Below, piece after piece: positions 25,753 to 34,366 of a stretch of DNA of 64,000 nucleotides. Location: the NCBI GenBank assembly GCA_025997215.1, contig BNUH01000001.1, positions 62,001 to 126,000 on the forward strand, given 5' to 3'. Made by a program: the position numbers and the translations under genes. The notes below the pieces were generated by a model. It had not been told where the DNA came from, searched no databases, and was given only the letters and a program-made list of their open reading frames with translations. The DNA is from Clostridia bacterium. GTDB taxonomy: Bacteria; Bacillota_A; Clostridia; Christensenellales; Aristaeellaceae. Position 1 is the first letter of the stretch. Every line of letters starts with the position of its first letter.

Positions 25753-25823
25753 TATAGGTTAAGAACTCCTCTTCTTTGCCAGTATCCACATAAACCGGCA
25801 AACGTCTCCTGCCACCCAAACCC

Positions 25824-25852
25824 AGTATACCACACAAACTTCATTATGTAAA
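25824..25852 (-). promoter_or_regulatory. Promoter of the UPF0104 gene
   Basis: TTTACA (25852-25847), 17 bases, TATACT (25829-25824) on the minus strand, about 70 bases before the ATG at 25752. Confidence 0.65.
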
Positions 25853-25918
25853 CCCTATGGAAATTGGCCTGCCAGAGTTGTGCAGACCAAACGCCAGCCT
25901 CCCTCGAGGTTTGCCTAA

Positions 25919-26562
25919 GAGGAAACAGCCAATCCATTTTGCGGTAAAAAGTGGGTCCAGGGCAATGCCCTGGCGAGGGTCCAGGGGCGCGAAGCCCCTG
26001 GTGGGGCGTTGGGGTGAAACCCCAAACCAACGTTCCAACCCCTAAGCCCGCAAGAAAATCAACAACTCACCCATTCAAACAACCACGGCGGGCGTATATT
26101 AACCAGCAACGGTACATGTGCCCAGCGAAGCGTAGGCGCATATAGACAAACACATTGCGCAAACAAAGACTTACATTGCCAACACCAACTCGATATTCTG
26201 AATAAGGGAAGCGAGTTTGTGTTGGTTTCGCAAATCTTACAATGCCAACACTAACTCGATATTCTGAATAAGGGAAGCGAGTTTGTGTTGGTTTCGCAAA
26301 TCTTTGTTTGCGCAACTCGTTAATCTGTATGCGCCAACGCTTCGCTAGGCGCATGTAGCGCTGCTGGTTAATATACGCCCGCCGTGGTTGTTTGAATGGG
26401 CGAGTTGTTGATTTTCTGGCGGGCTTAGGGGTTGGAACGGTGGAACGTTAGATTGTGGCTTCGCCCCAACGCCCCACCAGGGGGCTTTCAGCCCCCTGGA
26501 CCCCTGACCAGGGCATTGCCCTGGACCTACTTTTTACCGTAAAATGGATTTACCGTTTCCTC
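25919..26562. repeat. 644-bp nested palindrome (large inverted repeat, arms about 240-250 bp)
   Basis: The stretch from GAGGAAAC (25919) to GTTTCCTC (26562) folds back on itself. Matching blocks include AATCCATTTT-CGGTAAAAAGT, GGTCCAGGGCAATGCCCTGG, AACCCCTAAGCCCGC, ATTCAAACAACCACGGCGGG and CGTATATTAACCAGC. Each arm is itself a chain of small hairpins such as CCAGGGCAATGCCCTGG and GGGGTGAAACCCC. The large arms diverge, but hairpin pairing is kept (GGGGC/GCCCC against GGGGGC/GCCCCC). The centre holds two 66-bp direct repeats. There is no coding frame and no transposase. It occupies most of 25753-26575 between two minus-strand genes. Confidence 0.9.
26171..26302. repeat. Two 66-bp direct repeats at the centre of the palindrome
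   Basis: Copies 26171-26236 and 26237-26302 differ at two positions only. Each contains its own hairpin, CCAACAC-AACTCG pairing with CGAGTT-GTGTTGG around a 19-base loop. They are bracketed by GCGCAAACAAAGA and TCTTTGTTTGCGC. Confidence 0.9.
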
Positions 26563-26575
26563 CAGTATTATTACC

Positions 26576-27343
26576 TTAATGCGCCTTCCCCTGGTTAGCC
26601 ACCGAATTCATCTTCGCCGCAACTGCCGCCTCGTCGCCTAGGTAATACTTCTTGACAACATTGAACTTGCCGTCGAATTCATACACCAGGGGCACGCCCG
26701 TGGGTATATTCACCTCCGCGATGTCCGCGTCCGAAATATTATCGAAATATTTCACCAGCGCGCGCAGCGAATTCCCATGCGCGGCAATGATTACCCGCTT
26801 GCCCAACTCAATCTCCGGCTTGATCACTTCATTATAATACGGCACCGTCCGCGCGATCGTATCCTTCAGGCTCTCGGTCAATGGCAGCGCACTGCCAGCG
26901 TCCGCCCGGTACTGCGCGCTCTTGGCCGGATTGCGCTCGTCGGATTCCTCCAACGCGGGCGGTTGTATATCGAATGACCGCCGCCAGATCTTCACCTGCG
27001 CTTCGCCATACTGCGCAGCCGTTTCGGACTTATTCAAGCCTTGCAACGCGCCATAGTGCCGCTCGTTCAGCTTCCAACTCTTATAAACGGGCAGCCATTC
27101 GCGGTCCATGCCTTCCAATATATGGTTCAGCGTATGGATAGCCCGCTTAAGATACGACGTATAGCACACGTCGAAATCATACCCATATTCCTTGAGCGTT
27201 TCCCCCGCCTGCTTCGCCTCGGCCACTCCCGTCGCCGACAGATCCACATCCGTCCAGCCCGTGAAGCGGTTCTCACGGTTCCAGTCGCTCTCGCCATGCC
27301 GTACCAACACGAGCTTCATCGTACCAGCCAAAGTATCCGCCAT
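26576..27343 (-). CDS. gpmA: 2,3-bisphosphoglycerate-dependent phosphoglycerate mutase
   Basis: 255 residues from ATG 27343, nine bases after AAGGAG. An ATG two codons earlier is too close to that site. [20 protein letters not shown] carries the phosphohistidine (H16). [16 protein letters not shown] and [19 protein letters not shown] hold the other conserved residues. The length equals that of bacterial dPGMs. It interconverts 3- and 2-phosphoglycerate in glycolysis. Transcribed alone from 27390-27418; its 3' end abuts the nested palindrome. Confidence 0.95.
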   Translation of the reverse strand: MADTLAGTMKLVLVRHGESDWNRENRFTGWTDVDLSATGVAEAKQAGETLKEYGYDFDVCYTSYLKRAIHTLNHILEGMDREWLPVYKSWKLNERHYGALQGLNKSETAAQYGEAQVKIWRRSFDIQPPALEESDERNPAKSAQYRADAGSALPLTESLKDTIARTVPYYNEVIKPEIELGKRVIIAAHGNSLRALVKYFDNISDADIAEVNIPTGVPLVYEFDGKFNVVKKYYLGDEAAVAAKMNSVANQGKAH

Positions 27344-27389
27344 ATCCATCCACTCCTTATAACCCATCGTCTTGCATTTAACCGCCCCA

Positions 27390-27418
27390 ACAATACCATA
27401 TCCCACCGCCATGGTCAA
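27390..27418 (-). promoter_or_regulatory. Promoter of gpmA
   Basis: TTGACC (27418-27413), 17 bases, TATTGT (27395-27390), about 47 bases before the start. It is divergent from the 27452 promoter. Confidence 0.65.
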
Positions 27419-27451
27419 GCCAAATCACACACAAGAATCCGAAATATATTA

Positions 27452-27480
27452 TTGACAAAGCCGTAACAATATGTTACAAT
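27452..27480 (+). promoter_or_regulatory. Promoter of the SpoIID/SH3 gene
   Basis: TTGACA (27452-27457), 17 bases, TACAAT (27475-27480), 36 bases before ATG 27516. The sequence around the -10 contains GTAACAATATGTTAC, an inverted repeat that could be an operator. Confidence 0.7.
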
Positions 27481-27515
27481 TTCGTCATAGATTCAGCATC
27501 AGGAGGATTCAACGC

Positions 27516-29639
27516 ATGCATACCAAACGCGCGACGTCCTTGAACATGAAGGCTATTACGAAAATAATAGCGTTAACCCTATCCATACTGACGATGTTAA
27601 CCATATCACAACCCGCACTCGCCGACAAGATCCCGCTGACCACGCGCGCCTCCAACGAGAATGGCATGGTGCGCGTACGGCTGGATTCAATCGGCAAGCC
27701 CGGCGTTTACAACCTGACAACCACCGGTGCCTACACAGCGGGCGGTATCAGCATCCCCAGCGGCGCTAGCGTCGCGGTCTCAGCGAACGGCGGCTCATTT
27801 ACCATGAGCGTCAACGGTTCGACCCACGACATGGGTGCGTCGTTCTGGATGGCGCGCGCATCAAACGGTTCCGGCGCAAAAATTCAACAATCCAGCGCGT
27901 CCGGCAATGTGTATCCGGGCGACTTCCGATTCTACTATTCCGGCGGCTCGGCGGCGCTCGTTTGCCGCGTGTATATTGAGGATTACCTGCTGGGTGTGGT
28001 CGGTTACGAGATGAGCGACTCATTCCCGCTGGACGCGCTGAAGGCCCAAGCGATCACGGCGCGCACGTACGCGATGAAGCGCCTCTCATCCGGCAGCGAC
28101 TGGGACGTGCGCGACACGACATCCGACCAGGTATACAAGGGCACGGGCAGCGGCGCGAATGTCAAGGCCGCGGTACAAGCCACATCGGGCATGGCACTGA
28201 TGTATAATAATGAATACTGCTCCGTGTACTACTCATCCTCGAATGGCGGTCAGACCGAGACGAATGGCCATGCCTGGGGCGGATCGGCGCTGCCGTACTA
28301 CAAACTGCAGGACGATCCTTACGACCTAGCCAACCCCAGCTCCACAGTGCGCAAAGCGACAATTTACGCGGAATTCTCGCAGAATACCTCCGCGTTGCAA
28401 TCCCTTGTAACGGGCAAAGCTGGCAATGTCTCGCGGATTAACGCCGTCGAAACCGTGACACCCAAGTATGATTCGCCCAGCCGCCTCTACACACAACTCA
28501 AGCTGAATGTAACCAAGACGGACGGATCCTCCGCAAGTGTAACGCTGGATCTATTCGGCGGCGCAGCCAACGCGCTGGGCATGAGCTTATCCGGTCAGAA
28601 GAACGAATTATTTACCGTCGAGACTGCCTCGGATGGGTTCCGGCTGATGGCGAGGCGTTATGGCCACGGCGTCGGGCTTAGCCAATATGGTGCGCAGCAG
28701 ATGGCAAAGATAGGTTATGATTATCTAACGATTATGGGATTCTACTTTCCTGGCGCGACGCTGGTCAAGCATAGTTATACGGCCAGCCTATTGAATGGCA
28801 GCGGCACAGCCACGGCTTTAGCGGATAATAACTCATCTTCTGAAGATTCAACCGCGTCAACCGCCGCGTCCAGTGGAATCAGCGCAGTGGTTGCGCTGGA
28901 TGATCCCGCCGCCAGGCTAAACCTGCGCAAATCCCCCAAATCCAACGCCGACGTCGTTGCAAAAATCCCCAACGGGTCGACGATTCAGGTTGAGAATACC
29001 GATGCCAGCGGCTGGCTGAAGGCGACGTTCGCTGGACGGTCAGGCTACATCGCATCCCAATATGTAAGGTATGCCTCCGACGGTGCGGTAACGTTACCCA
29101 GTCCTACAGCATCGGCGGCTCCGGAAGCTCCGACCACCACTACCGCCAGCGCGCCATCCCAAATGCTGGGCACGGGCATCGTCTCACTGGAATCCAGTTC
29201 CGGCCATCTGAATCTGCGCGAGTCGCCGACCAACAAGGCCAAGGTGCTCATCCAAGCCCCGCAAGGCGCGTCCGTCGAGGTGTACGCCCAGAGCGGCCAG
29301 TGGATGGAAATCCGTTACAAGGGTACGTATGGCTACGCGGCGGCGCAGTTCATCCGAATGAATGGCAGCACGGCACCCGTCGTAGCCAGCGTTCCAGTGC
29401 AAACGAATACGTCCACAACAACACCTGCCGAAGCGTTCACGCTCCCGACCGCCAAGGTAAAGACGGAGAGCGGCACGGGCAATGTGTACCTGCGCGCAAA
29501 GGCCAACCGCGATTCTGTCGTACTGGAAAAAATCCCGCACGGCACGTCGGTAATCGTGGTCGGTTCAGAAGGCGATTGGGTATGGGTGGAGTATAAAGGT
29601 AAGTCTGGATATATACTATCCGATTATCTAACTTATTAA
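27516..29639 (+). CDS. Secreted SpoIID/LytB-domain protein with three SH3b repeats
   Basis: 707 residues from ATG 27516, nine bases after AGGAGG. The signal peptide ends near QPALADK. Residues about 130-420 hold the SpoIID/amidase-enhancer domain: YIEDYLLGVVGYEMSDSFP, LKAQAITARTYAMKRL, YSSSNGGQTE and RRYGHGVGLSQYGAQQMA. SpoIID is a lytic transglycosylase acting on denuded glycan; the Glu in GYEMS matches its catalytic position. Three SH3b domains follow (RLNLRKSPKSNADVV, HLNLRESPTNKAKVL, NVYLRAKANRDSVVL), separated by Ser/Thr/Ala linkers, for wall attachment. It is first of three envelope genes on this strand. It is larger than sporulation SpoIID, so a vegetative wall role is likelier. Confidence 0.9.
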   Translation: MHTKRATSLNMKAITKIIALTLSILTMLTISQPALADKIPLTTRASNENGMVRVRLDSIGKPGVYNLTTTGAYTAGGISIPSGASVAVSANGGSFTMSVNGSTHDMGASFWMARASNGSGAKIQQSSASGNVYPGDFRFYYSGGSAALVCRVYIEDYLLGVVGYEMSDSFPLDALKAQAITARTYAMKRLSSGSDWDVRDTTSDQVYKGTGSGANVKAAVQATSGMALMYNNEYCSVYYSSSNGGQTETNGHAWGGSALPYYKLQDDPYDLANPSSTVRKATIYAEFSQNTSALQSLVTGKAGNVSRINAVETVTPKYDSPSRLYTQLKLNVTKTDGSSASVTLDLFGGAANALGMSLSGQKNELFTVETASDGFRLMARRYGHGVGLSQYGAQQMAKIGYDYLTIMGFYFPGATLVKHSYTASLLNGSGTATALADNNSSSEDSTASTAASSGISAVVALDDPAARLNLRKSPKSNADVVAKIPNGSTIQVENTDASGWLKATFAGRSGYIASQYVRYASDGAVTLPSPTASAAPEAPTTTTASAPSQMLGTGIVSLESSSGHLNLRESPTNKAKVLIQAPQGASVEVYAQSGQWMEIRYKGTYGYAAAQFIRMNGSTAPVVASVPVQTNTSTTTPAEAFTLPTAKVKTESGTGNVYLRAKANRDSVVLEKIPHGTSVIVVGSEGDWVWVEYKGKSGYILSDYLTY

Positions 29640-29686
29640 TTAATCAATATTAATCCGGAGTTATACCGGAAGGGAGGTATTCACAG

Positions 29687-30553
29687 ATGAAATGGAACAG
29701 ACATGGTATAAAGCAAACGGTAGCATTAGTGATGCTAGTAATAAGTCTAGCCTTAACAACCGTGCCCGCACTGGCATCGATCACATCGCTGCGTCCCGGC
29801 GATGAAGGCACCGCGGTCGAGCTGCTGCAGGAAGCCTTGCGCAAGAAGGGATTCTACACATACCCACAGATCACGGGCTATTACGGCGCGGAGACGGAGA
29901 TAGCCGTGCGTCAATTCCAGCAGTCGGTGTCTCTCGCGCGGGATGGAATCGCCGGGAAGGTGACGCTCAAAACCCTGCTCGGCAAATCCATGGAGACCAC
30001 CTTGGCCGGCGCGTCGCTGGTCGGTGGTTCGCCCACCCTGGCCAAAGCCGCGCTAACCGAGGAGACCAAAGCAGACACCGTGACGCCGAAAGCCAGCGCG
30101 AACACTGCGAGCGCCGCCCTCCCGACAGATTTAACAAAATCCCCGAATCCGTCGTCCAGCTCCACAGCAAGCGGACGCGCCGCGCAAGCCATCGCTATCG
30201 CCAAACAATTCCTAGGCGCAAAATATGTTTACGCGACGGCCGGACCGACCACCTTCGACTGCTCGGGGCTGACGCTGTACGTATTCAAGCAGTTAGGCTT
30301 CGACCTGCCTCACACGACGCGGCTGCAATGCCAGATGGGTTCGAGCGTCAGTTTTCAAAATTTACAAATGGGCGACCTGGTTTTCTTTGACACAGTGGCG
30401 GGGAATGGGTTACAATACGATCACGTCGGCATCTATATAGCGGATGGGCAGTTCATCCACGCGGCGTCGGGAGGCACGGGGAGAGTGACCATCAGCTCGA
30501 TCACGAGCGGCTATTACAGGAACACGTACTCGGGCGCGAGGCGTTTGCTGTAA
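29687..30553 (+). CDS. NlpC/P60 peptidoglycan hydrolase with N-terminal PG-binding domain
   Basis: 288 residues with a GGGAGG ribosome site. The signal peptide ends TTVPALASI. Residues 33-100 are a peptidoglycan-binding_1 domain (LRPGDEGTAVELLQEALR, RQFQQSVSLARDGIAGK). A Ser/Ala/Pro linker follows. The NlpC/P60 domain has catalytic Cys192 (TFDCSGLTLYVF), His246 (YDHVGIYIADG) and a further His258. It should cleave D-Glu-meso-DAP type stem-peptide links outside the cell. It lies 47 bases after the SpoIID gene, likely the same transcript. Confidence 0.92.
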   Translation: MKWNRHGIKQTVALVMLVISLALTTVPALASITSLRPGDEGTAVELLQEALRKKGFYTYPQITGYYGAETEIAVRQFQQSVSLARDGIAGKVTLKTLLGKSMETTLAGASLVGGSPTLAKAALTEETKADTVTPKASANTASAALPTDLTKSPNPSSSSTASGRAAQAIAIAKQFLGAKYVYATAGPTTFDCSGLTLYVFKQLGFDLPHTTRLQCQMGSSVSFQNLQMGDLVFFDTVAGNGLQYDHVGIYIADGQFIHAASGGTGRVTISSITSGYYRNTYSGARRLL

Positions 30554-30636
30554 TGTTTACACAGGAGCCTTAATGTTTACAAAGGAATTGGATGAATCTT
30601 GCAAAAGCAATCGTTTATTGGTTGGAGGGATAGCAA

Positions 30637-31449
30637 ATGAATATCGCCAAATTACGGCGAGCGTTTATATGTATACTCGCCATAGTCGCCTTAACTTTCG
30701 CGCTGGTAATGGCGCTCCCGGTGTCGGCGGAAGCGTCAGTTGAGCTGGCCGCGGATTTATACCCCGAGGAATCATTGAATGGGACAGATGGAACGCTTGA
30801 CTTATACGGAACAGACGCGCTGCCTCTGTTCCAAGAACCTAACGGCACGCTCGATCCGACTATACCGCACCCGTTTGAACCGGACTATGTGATCGTCCCG
30901 GAGACCACGGGTTACGCGGTGGGCGCATTCGACACCCAGCCGCAGCAAGCCAGCGCTATGCGCGCGGATGTGCTGCCGTTCATGCGCAGCGATGCCGCGC
31001 CGGACTTCTCGCTTCAAACCACTAAGGGGGATTTCCAGGGGCTGTCGAGTTATAACGGGCGTTTTGTAATCATCACATTTTGGACGAGCTGGAAGGACGA
31101 CTGCCTTTCCTCGCTGACAGCCCTGCGTCAAGCGGTGCGCCAATACCCGGACATGACCGTGCTGGCAGTCAACTCGCTGCCCGCAGAGAATAACAACGTC
31201 GCCTGGACCGAGGAAGCGTTCCTGGGCCACATCGCGTGGATCAACTCATACTTCGAGGAGAAGGGGTTCCCATTCCCGGCGCTATTGGATATAAACGGAC
31301 AGGTTTCGTCGGCATACCACACGGATCAACTGCCGATGACATATTTCATCGACCGCGAAGGTGTCATCCGAATCCCGTGGCCCGGCGCATTAACGGCAGA
31401 TTCGCTGGATACACTGCTAGGAATGATGACAGCGCTGGACAGATTCTAA
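30637..31449 (+). CDS. Secreted TlpA/ResA-like thioredoxin-fold protein with one cysteine
   Basis: 270 residues with GGAGGG before the ATG. The signal peptide ends ALPVSAEAS. After about 85 residues of low-complexity acidic text, a redoxin domain begins at APDFSLQTTKGDFQGLSSY. The active-site position reads FWTSWKDDCLSS, where TlpA proteins have WCxxC. Lys153 replaces the first, attacking Cys, and Cys156 is the only mature cysteine. The cis-Pro loop LPMTYFIDREG is intact. It cannot make the usual disulfide and may act as a peroxidatic, mixed-disulfide or purely binding protein (inference). Third gene of the wall group, ended by the hairpin at 31465. Confidence 0.85.
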   Translation: MNIAKLRRAFICILAIVALTFALVMALPVSAEASVELAADLYPEESLNGTDGTLDLYGTDALPLFQEPNGTLDPTIPHPFEPDYVIVPETTGYAVGAFDTQPQQASAMRADVLPFMRSDAAPDFSLQTTKGDFQGLSSYNGRFVIITFWTSWKDDCLSSLTALRQAVRQYPDMTVLAVNSLPAENNNVAWTEEAFLGHIAWINSYFEEKGFPFPALLDINGQVSSAYHTDQLPMTYFIDREGVIRIPWPGALTADSLDTLLGMMTALDRF

Positions 31450-31464
31450 ACATAATTGCACGAT

Positions 31465-31490
31465 AAAGGGGCGGATGAATCCGCCCCTTT
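31465..31490. terminator. Bidirectional terminator
   Basis: AAAGGGGCGGA (31465-31475), loop TGAA and TCCGCCCCTTT (31480-31490) form a perfect 11-bp stem. A/T-flanks allow use by the upstream plus-strand gene and the minus-strand ECF gene ending at 31503. Confidence 0.8.
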
Positions 31491-31502
31491 ATCATTGCTA
31501 TA

Positions 31503-32123
31503 TTACAGCAACCCAAACCTCGACACCGATCGTCCGCACGCGCGCAGCAGAATGGCGTACACTGGAATCATTATGAGGGAATTAACGATGCGCACCGGGA
31601 GTGTCGCCAGTATGCTGACGTGCTGCATGCTCGCTATCCAGTAAGAATTCAACAGCATGGAGCAGATGATCTGGCTGGCTGCAACCCCGGGCAGCACCTG
31701 CCAGATGGTGATGGAGCGCAGCGCGTTCGCGTCGGGCTCGTGGGCCAGGCGGATCGGTCGACGCTGGATCAGCGTCGTTGCGATGGTGACGATTACCGCT
31801 GACAGCCCCGCGTCGATCCCGATGCCCGGATGGTAGTAACCCGTCGGCGCGACCGCCCACTTCAGGAAGTCCGCGATCACCCCGACCACGAACCCAGCCA
31901 GCGGCCCGAAGCACAATCCTGATAGTTGTATAGGCAGCAGGTTTATCGTGATACGCAGCGTATACGTCCCGCCTAAGGGCACCAGGTTAAAGCTCAACGC
32001 TGTGCCTAGTACCACGCTCAACGAACATAGCAATCCCATCGACACAACCGATCGGATTGACCATATTCGCCGACGCGGTTTGGCAATAGGCAGCCCGTCC
32101 GCGCCTAACTCGCCGCCCGTCAT
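31503..32123 (-). CDS. ECF transporter S component, folate (FolT) type
   Basis: 206 residues with five to six spans. VVLGTALSFNLVPLGGTYTL, RITINLLPIQLSGLCFGPLAG and GVIADFLKWAVAPTGYYHPG follow the FolT-family pattern. It captures a vitamin, probably folate or a relative, for a shared EcfAAT module not present here. The ATG overlaps the aldo/keto reductase stop by four bases (ATGA) and no strong ribosome site precedes it, so translation is coupled. The specificity call is tentative; thiamine-type or other S components look similar. Confidence 0.75.
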   Translation of the reverse strand: MTGGELGADGLPIAKPRRRIWSIRSVVSMGLLCSLSVVLGTALSFNLVPLGGTYTLRITINLLPIQLSGLCFGPLAGFVVGVIADFLKWAVAPTGYYHPGIGIDAGLSAVIVTIATTLIQRRPIRLAHEPDANALRSITIWQVLPGVAASQIICSMLLNSYWIASMQHVSILATLPVRIVNSLIMIPVYAILLRACGRSVSRFGLL

Positions 32124-33067
32124 AACGTGTCACCGTACTCGAGGAAGCGAATCTGCGCGGGCGAAAGCGTTACACCATCAGCCTGCCACACCTCGTCCAA
32201 TTGTTGGATTGAGGACACTGCCACCAGTGCGACCGCGTTCAACCCACAGTCCCGCACGTACACCGTGAGGATGGCGGCCAGACTGACGCCCAACTCTTTC
32301 GATAACTTGTCCGCGCGTTCGGCGCGCTTGTAATTCTCTGGGAAGTGCCCATAATACTGCATGGTGTCCGGCTTATGCTCCAGCCCGGCCAACTGGCGCG
32401 CCATGAATCCGCGTGCTTGGGTGCCGAATCCCATAATCGGGAATCCCGTCTGCCGATACCATATGGCCTCGGTTTCGTTCATGGGAACGTGCGTGATGTC
32501 CTGGGTTTGCGCCGCCGTCGTCAACGCCAATGAGGTGTGCAGCTGACAAACGGATAGTTTTGTCAACCCGTTGGCCTCGGCATACGCGTTCGCCTCGGCG
32601 ATGCGGCCGACGGTCCAATTCGACACACCAACCGCGCGCGTTCGACCGGACTTGACAGCTTTGTCCAAAGCCTTTACTATAGGATCCACGGGCAGCTTCG
32701 GCCAGTCGCGGTGCAGCAGGAATAGATCCGTCTGCGGAATGCCGAACGCCGCCAGCGATTCATCCAGATCGCCCAGGATTTCGGCCTCGGTGAGCCGATA
32801 ATGGTACATGTTGTCCAAGTGTGGATGGCAACCTTTGGCGCATATGACGACGCTGTCCCTCATGCCCGTCGCCTTCAGCCAGCGGCCAAGCGCCTGGTCG
32901 CATTCGCCGTCGGCATACACGCGAGCCGTGTCGAAACAGTTGCCGCCGCGCTCGACGTAGGCATCCATGATCGCGAAACGTCCGCGATCGTTCTCGGGCT
33001 TCCCCATATTCCCCGCGCCCAGCGCGATGCTCGTGACCGCGACGCCGCCGATGTCTATTGTTTTCAT
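32120..33067 (-). CDS. Aldo/keto reductase
   Basis: 315 residues from ATG 33067, after AGAGGAGGAATTATTT; upstream in-frame codons lie before this site. It is a TIM-barrel oxidoreductase: GAGNMGKPENDRG near the start, NCFDTARVYADGECDQALG with the catalytic D and Y, ICAKGCHP with K, and FLLHRDWPKLPVDPIVKAL with H. VGVSNWTVGRIAEANAY also matches the family. The C-terminal NADP loop is VALVAVSSIQQLDEV. It is transcribed from 33101-33128 and coupled to the FolT-like gene. The substrate is unknown; the linkage to a pterin-type S component is suggestive only. Confidence 0.9.
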   Translation of the reverse strand: MKTIDIGGVAVTSIALGAGNMGKPENDRGRFAIMDAYVERGGNCFDTARVYADGECDQALGRWLKATGMRDSVVICAKGCHPHLDNMYHYRLTEAEILGDLDESLAAFGIPQTDLFLLHRDWPKLPVDPIVKALDKAVKSGRTRAVGVSNWTVGRIAEANAYAEANGLTKLSVCQLHTSLALTTAAQTQDITHVPMNETEAIWYRQTGFPIMGFGTQARGFMARQLAGLEHKPDTMQYYGHFPENYKRAERADKLSKELGVSLAAILTVYVRDCGLNAVALVAVSSIQQLDEVWQADGVTLSPAQIRFLEYGDTL

Positions 33068-33100
33068 AAATAATTCCTCCTCTTGACTTGTCCCGTTCAG

Positions 33101-33128
33101 TATACCACAGTCCATCGACGATGCAAAG
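33101..33128 (-). promoter_or_regulatory. Promoter of the aldo/keto reductase operon
   Basis: TTGCAT (about 33128-33123), 16 bases, TATACT (about 33106-33101) on the minus strand. The -35 lies directly over the AAAGGAG ribosome site of the divergent QueT gene, so the two compete for space. Confidence 0.5.
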
Positions 33129-33140
33129 GAGTTTGAACCG

Positions 33141-33665
33141 ATGCGAAACAAGCCCTGGCAATCGGATTACTCGGACCTGCTGAACCTATTCCGCCGCCCG
33201 ACCGTCCGGCAGTTAACAACCGCCGGGTTGGTCGCCGCCGTCTATGCCGCCGTGACGATGCTGCTTGCGCCGATCAGTTACGGCCCGATCCAGCTGCGCG
33301 TGTCGGAGGCGATGACCCTGTTGCCCATCCTGCTGCCGGAATCGGTGCCCGGTCTATTCATCGGGTGCCTCATCGCCAACCTGATGAGCCAGTACGGGCT
33401 GCCGGATGTTATATTTGGATCATTGGCTACGCTCATAGCTGCTATACTGACATATAGATTACGCAAGAATACGTGGCTGGCCGCGCTGCCGCCCGTGCTC
33501 GTGAACGCCTTCGTAATCGGCTGGCTGATCTGGTGGCAGGCGCGCGAGCCATTCCTCGTGTCGTCGCTGACGGTAGGAGGCGGCGAGGCGCTGTCGGTAT
33601 ACATACTTGGTTTCGCGCTGATCGCCGGACTAAAGAAGGTACTGCCAGGTATTATTAAGAAGTAA
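33141..33665 (+). CDS. queT: QueT-type ECF transporter S component
   Basis: 174 residues with about five spans. RQLTTAGLVAAVYAAVTML, PISYGPIQLRVSEAMTLLP and PESVPGLFIGCLIANLMS define the QueT family, believed to import a queuosine precursor. The ATG follows AAAGGAG. No preQ1-riboswitch-like leader fits in the 73 bases upstream. The last 11 bases overlap the convergent ComB-like gene. Confidence 0.9.
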   Translation: MRNKPWQSDYSDLLNLFRRPTVRQLTTAGLVAAVYAAVTMLLAPISYGPIQLRVSEAMTLLPILLPESVPGLFIGCLIANLMSQYGLPDVIFGSLATLIAAILTYRLRKNTWLAALPPVLVNAFVIGWLIWWQAREPFLVSSLTVGGGEALSVYILGFALIAGLKKVLPGIIKK

Positions 33666-34365
33666 ACCAGCCGGAGTTATTCAACTTAGGTATGACGTTG
33701 GAAACATCCTCGCGCAAGCAGTATTCCAAATCGCCGCTGAAACCCAGCCGCACCAGCCGTTTCGCGTGTTCGGTCTTGCTGATGAATTCCAGCAGATTAT
33801 CTCGCGATGATTGGTATAGCTCGATACACGCTAGCGAAAAGTCGTCCAGTTCATCATGACCATCAAGTTTTATAAGGATCGCGCCAGCGACCAGCGCATC
33901 CTCCATGGTAAAACGTCCTAATGTACCAGCGCATATAATAGTTATATTGTCAAATGTTTCCGACAGAATCCGCTCCGCGATGGCACGCGCGTTCAGGAAC
34001 GCCGCCAACCATACCTCACCCGTGGGGTTTGCCTTGGCGATGGCGCGCGTGCCGTTCGTCGTTGTCACAATCAGCGAGCGTCCCGCAATCTTTTCGGTTG
34101 TGTATTCCGATGGAGAATTGCCGAACTCGAATCCGTCGATGCGCACTGTATTCCGCTCGCCGCCCAACAGCGCGTTGTATTGCGGCGCTAAAACCCGCGC
34201 TTCCTCTACCGTTTCGACAGCGCAAAGCCGCGCGCAGCCATTACCCAGCGCGGCAATAGCCACGCTAGTCATACGCAAGGCGTCGATGACGAGCGTCAGG
34301 CCTGTCTGTCCAGTTAGTTCATATGGAATAACCGCGTCTGCGGTCGGAAACGTTATGATTCTCAT
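33655..34365 (-). CDS. comB: 2-phosphosulfolactate phosphatase-like protein
   Basis: 236 residues from ATG 34365, one base after the ABC ATPase stop, with no clear ribosome site, hence coupled. TLVIDALRMTSVAIAALGNG, LLGGERNTVRIDGFEFGNSP and TTTNGTRAIAKA match the ComB family, which in methanogens hydrolyses 2-phosphosulfolactate toward coenzyme M; Bacillus homologues contribute sulfolactate in spores. The acidic motif VIDALR carries the metal-binding Asp. No ComA or ComC gene is in the window, so sulfolactate chemistry here is an inference. Its tail overlaps queT convergently. Confidence 0.85.
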   Translation of the reverse strand: MRIITFPTADAVIPYELTGQTGLTLVIDALRMTSVAIAALGNGCARLCAVETVEEARVLAPQYNALLGGERNTVRIDGFEFGNSPSEYTTEKIAGRSLIVTTTNGTRAIAKANPTGEVWLAAFLNARAIAERILSETFDNITIICAGTLGRFTMEDALVAGAILIKLDGHDELDDFSLACIELYQSSRDNLLEFISKTEHAKRLVRLGFSGDLEYCLREDVSNVIPKLNNSGWFTS

Positions 34366-34366
34366 A

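Noticed and set aside
26171..26302. The 66-bp repeats as a CRISPR array
   Set aside because: Only two abutting copies with no spacers, each with an internal hairpin, and no cas genes in the window.
25919..26562. An insertion sequence
   Set aside because: No frame long enough for a transposase and no target duplication that I can see; it is a non-coding inverted repeat.
27516..29639. The sporulation-specific SpoIID protein itself
   Set aside because: It is twice the expected length, has a cleavable signal and three SH3b domains, and sits with wall hydrolase genes, so a general SpoIID/LytB-domain protein is the safer call.
33068..33140. A preQ1 riboswitch ahead of the QueT gene
   Set aside because: The gap is 73 bases and is occupied by a divergent promoter and the ribosome site; no C-rich loop with A-rich tail pattern was found.
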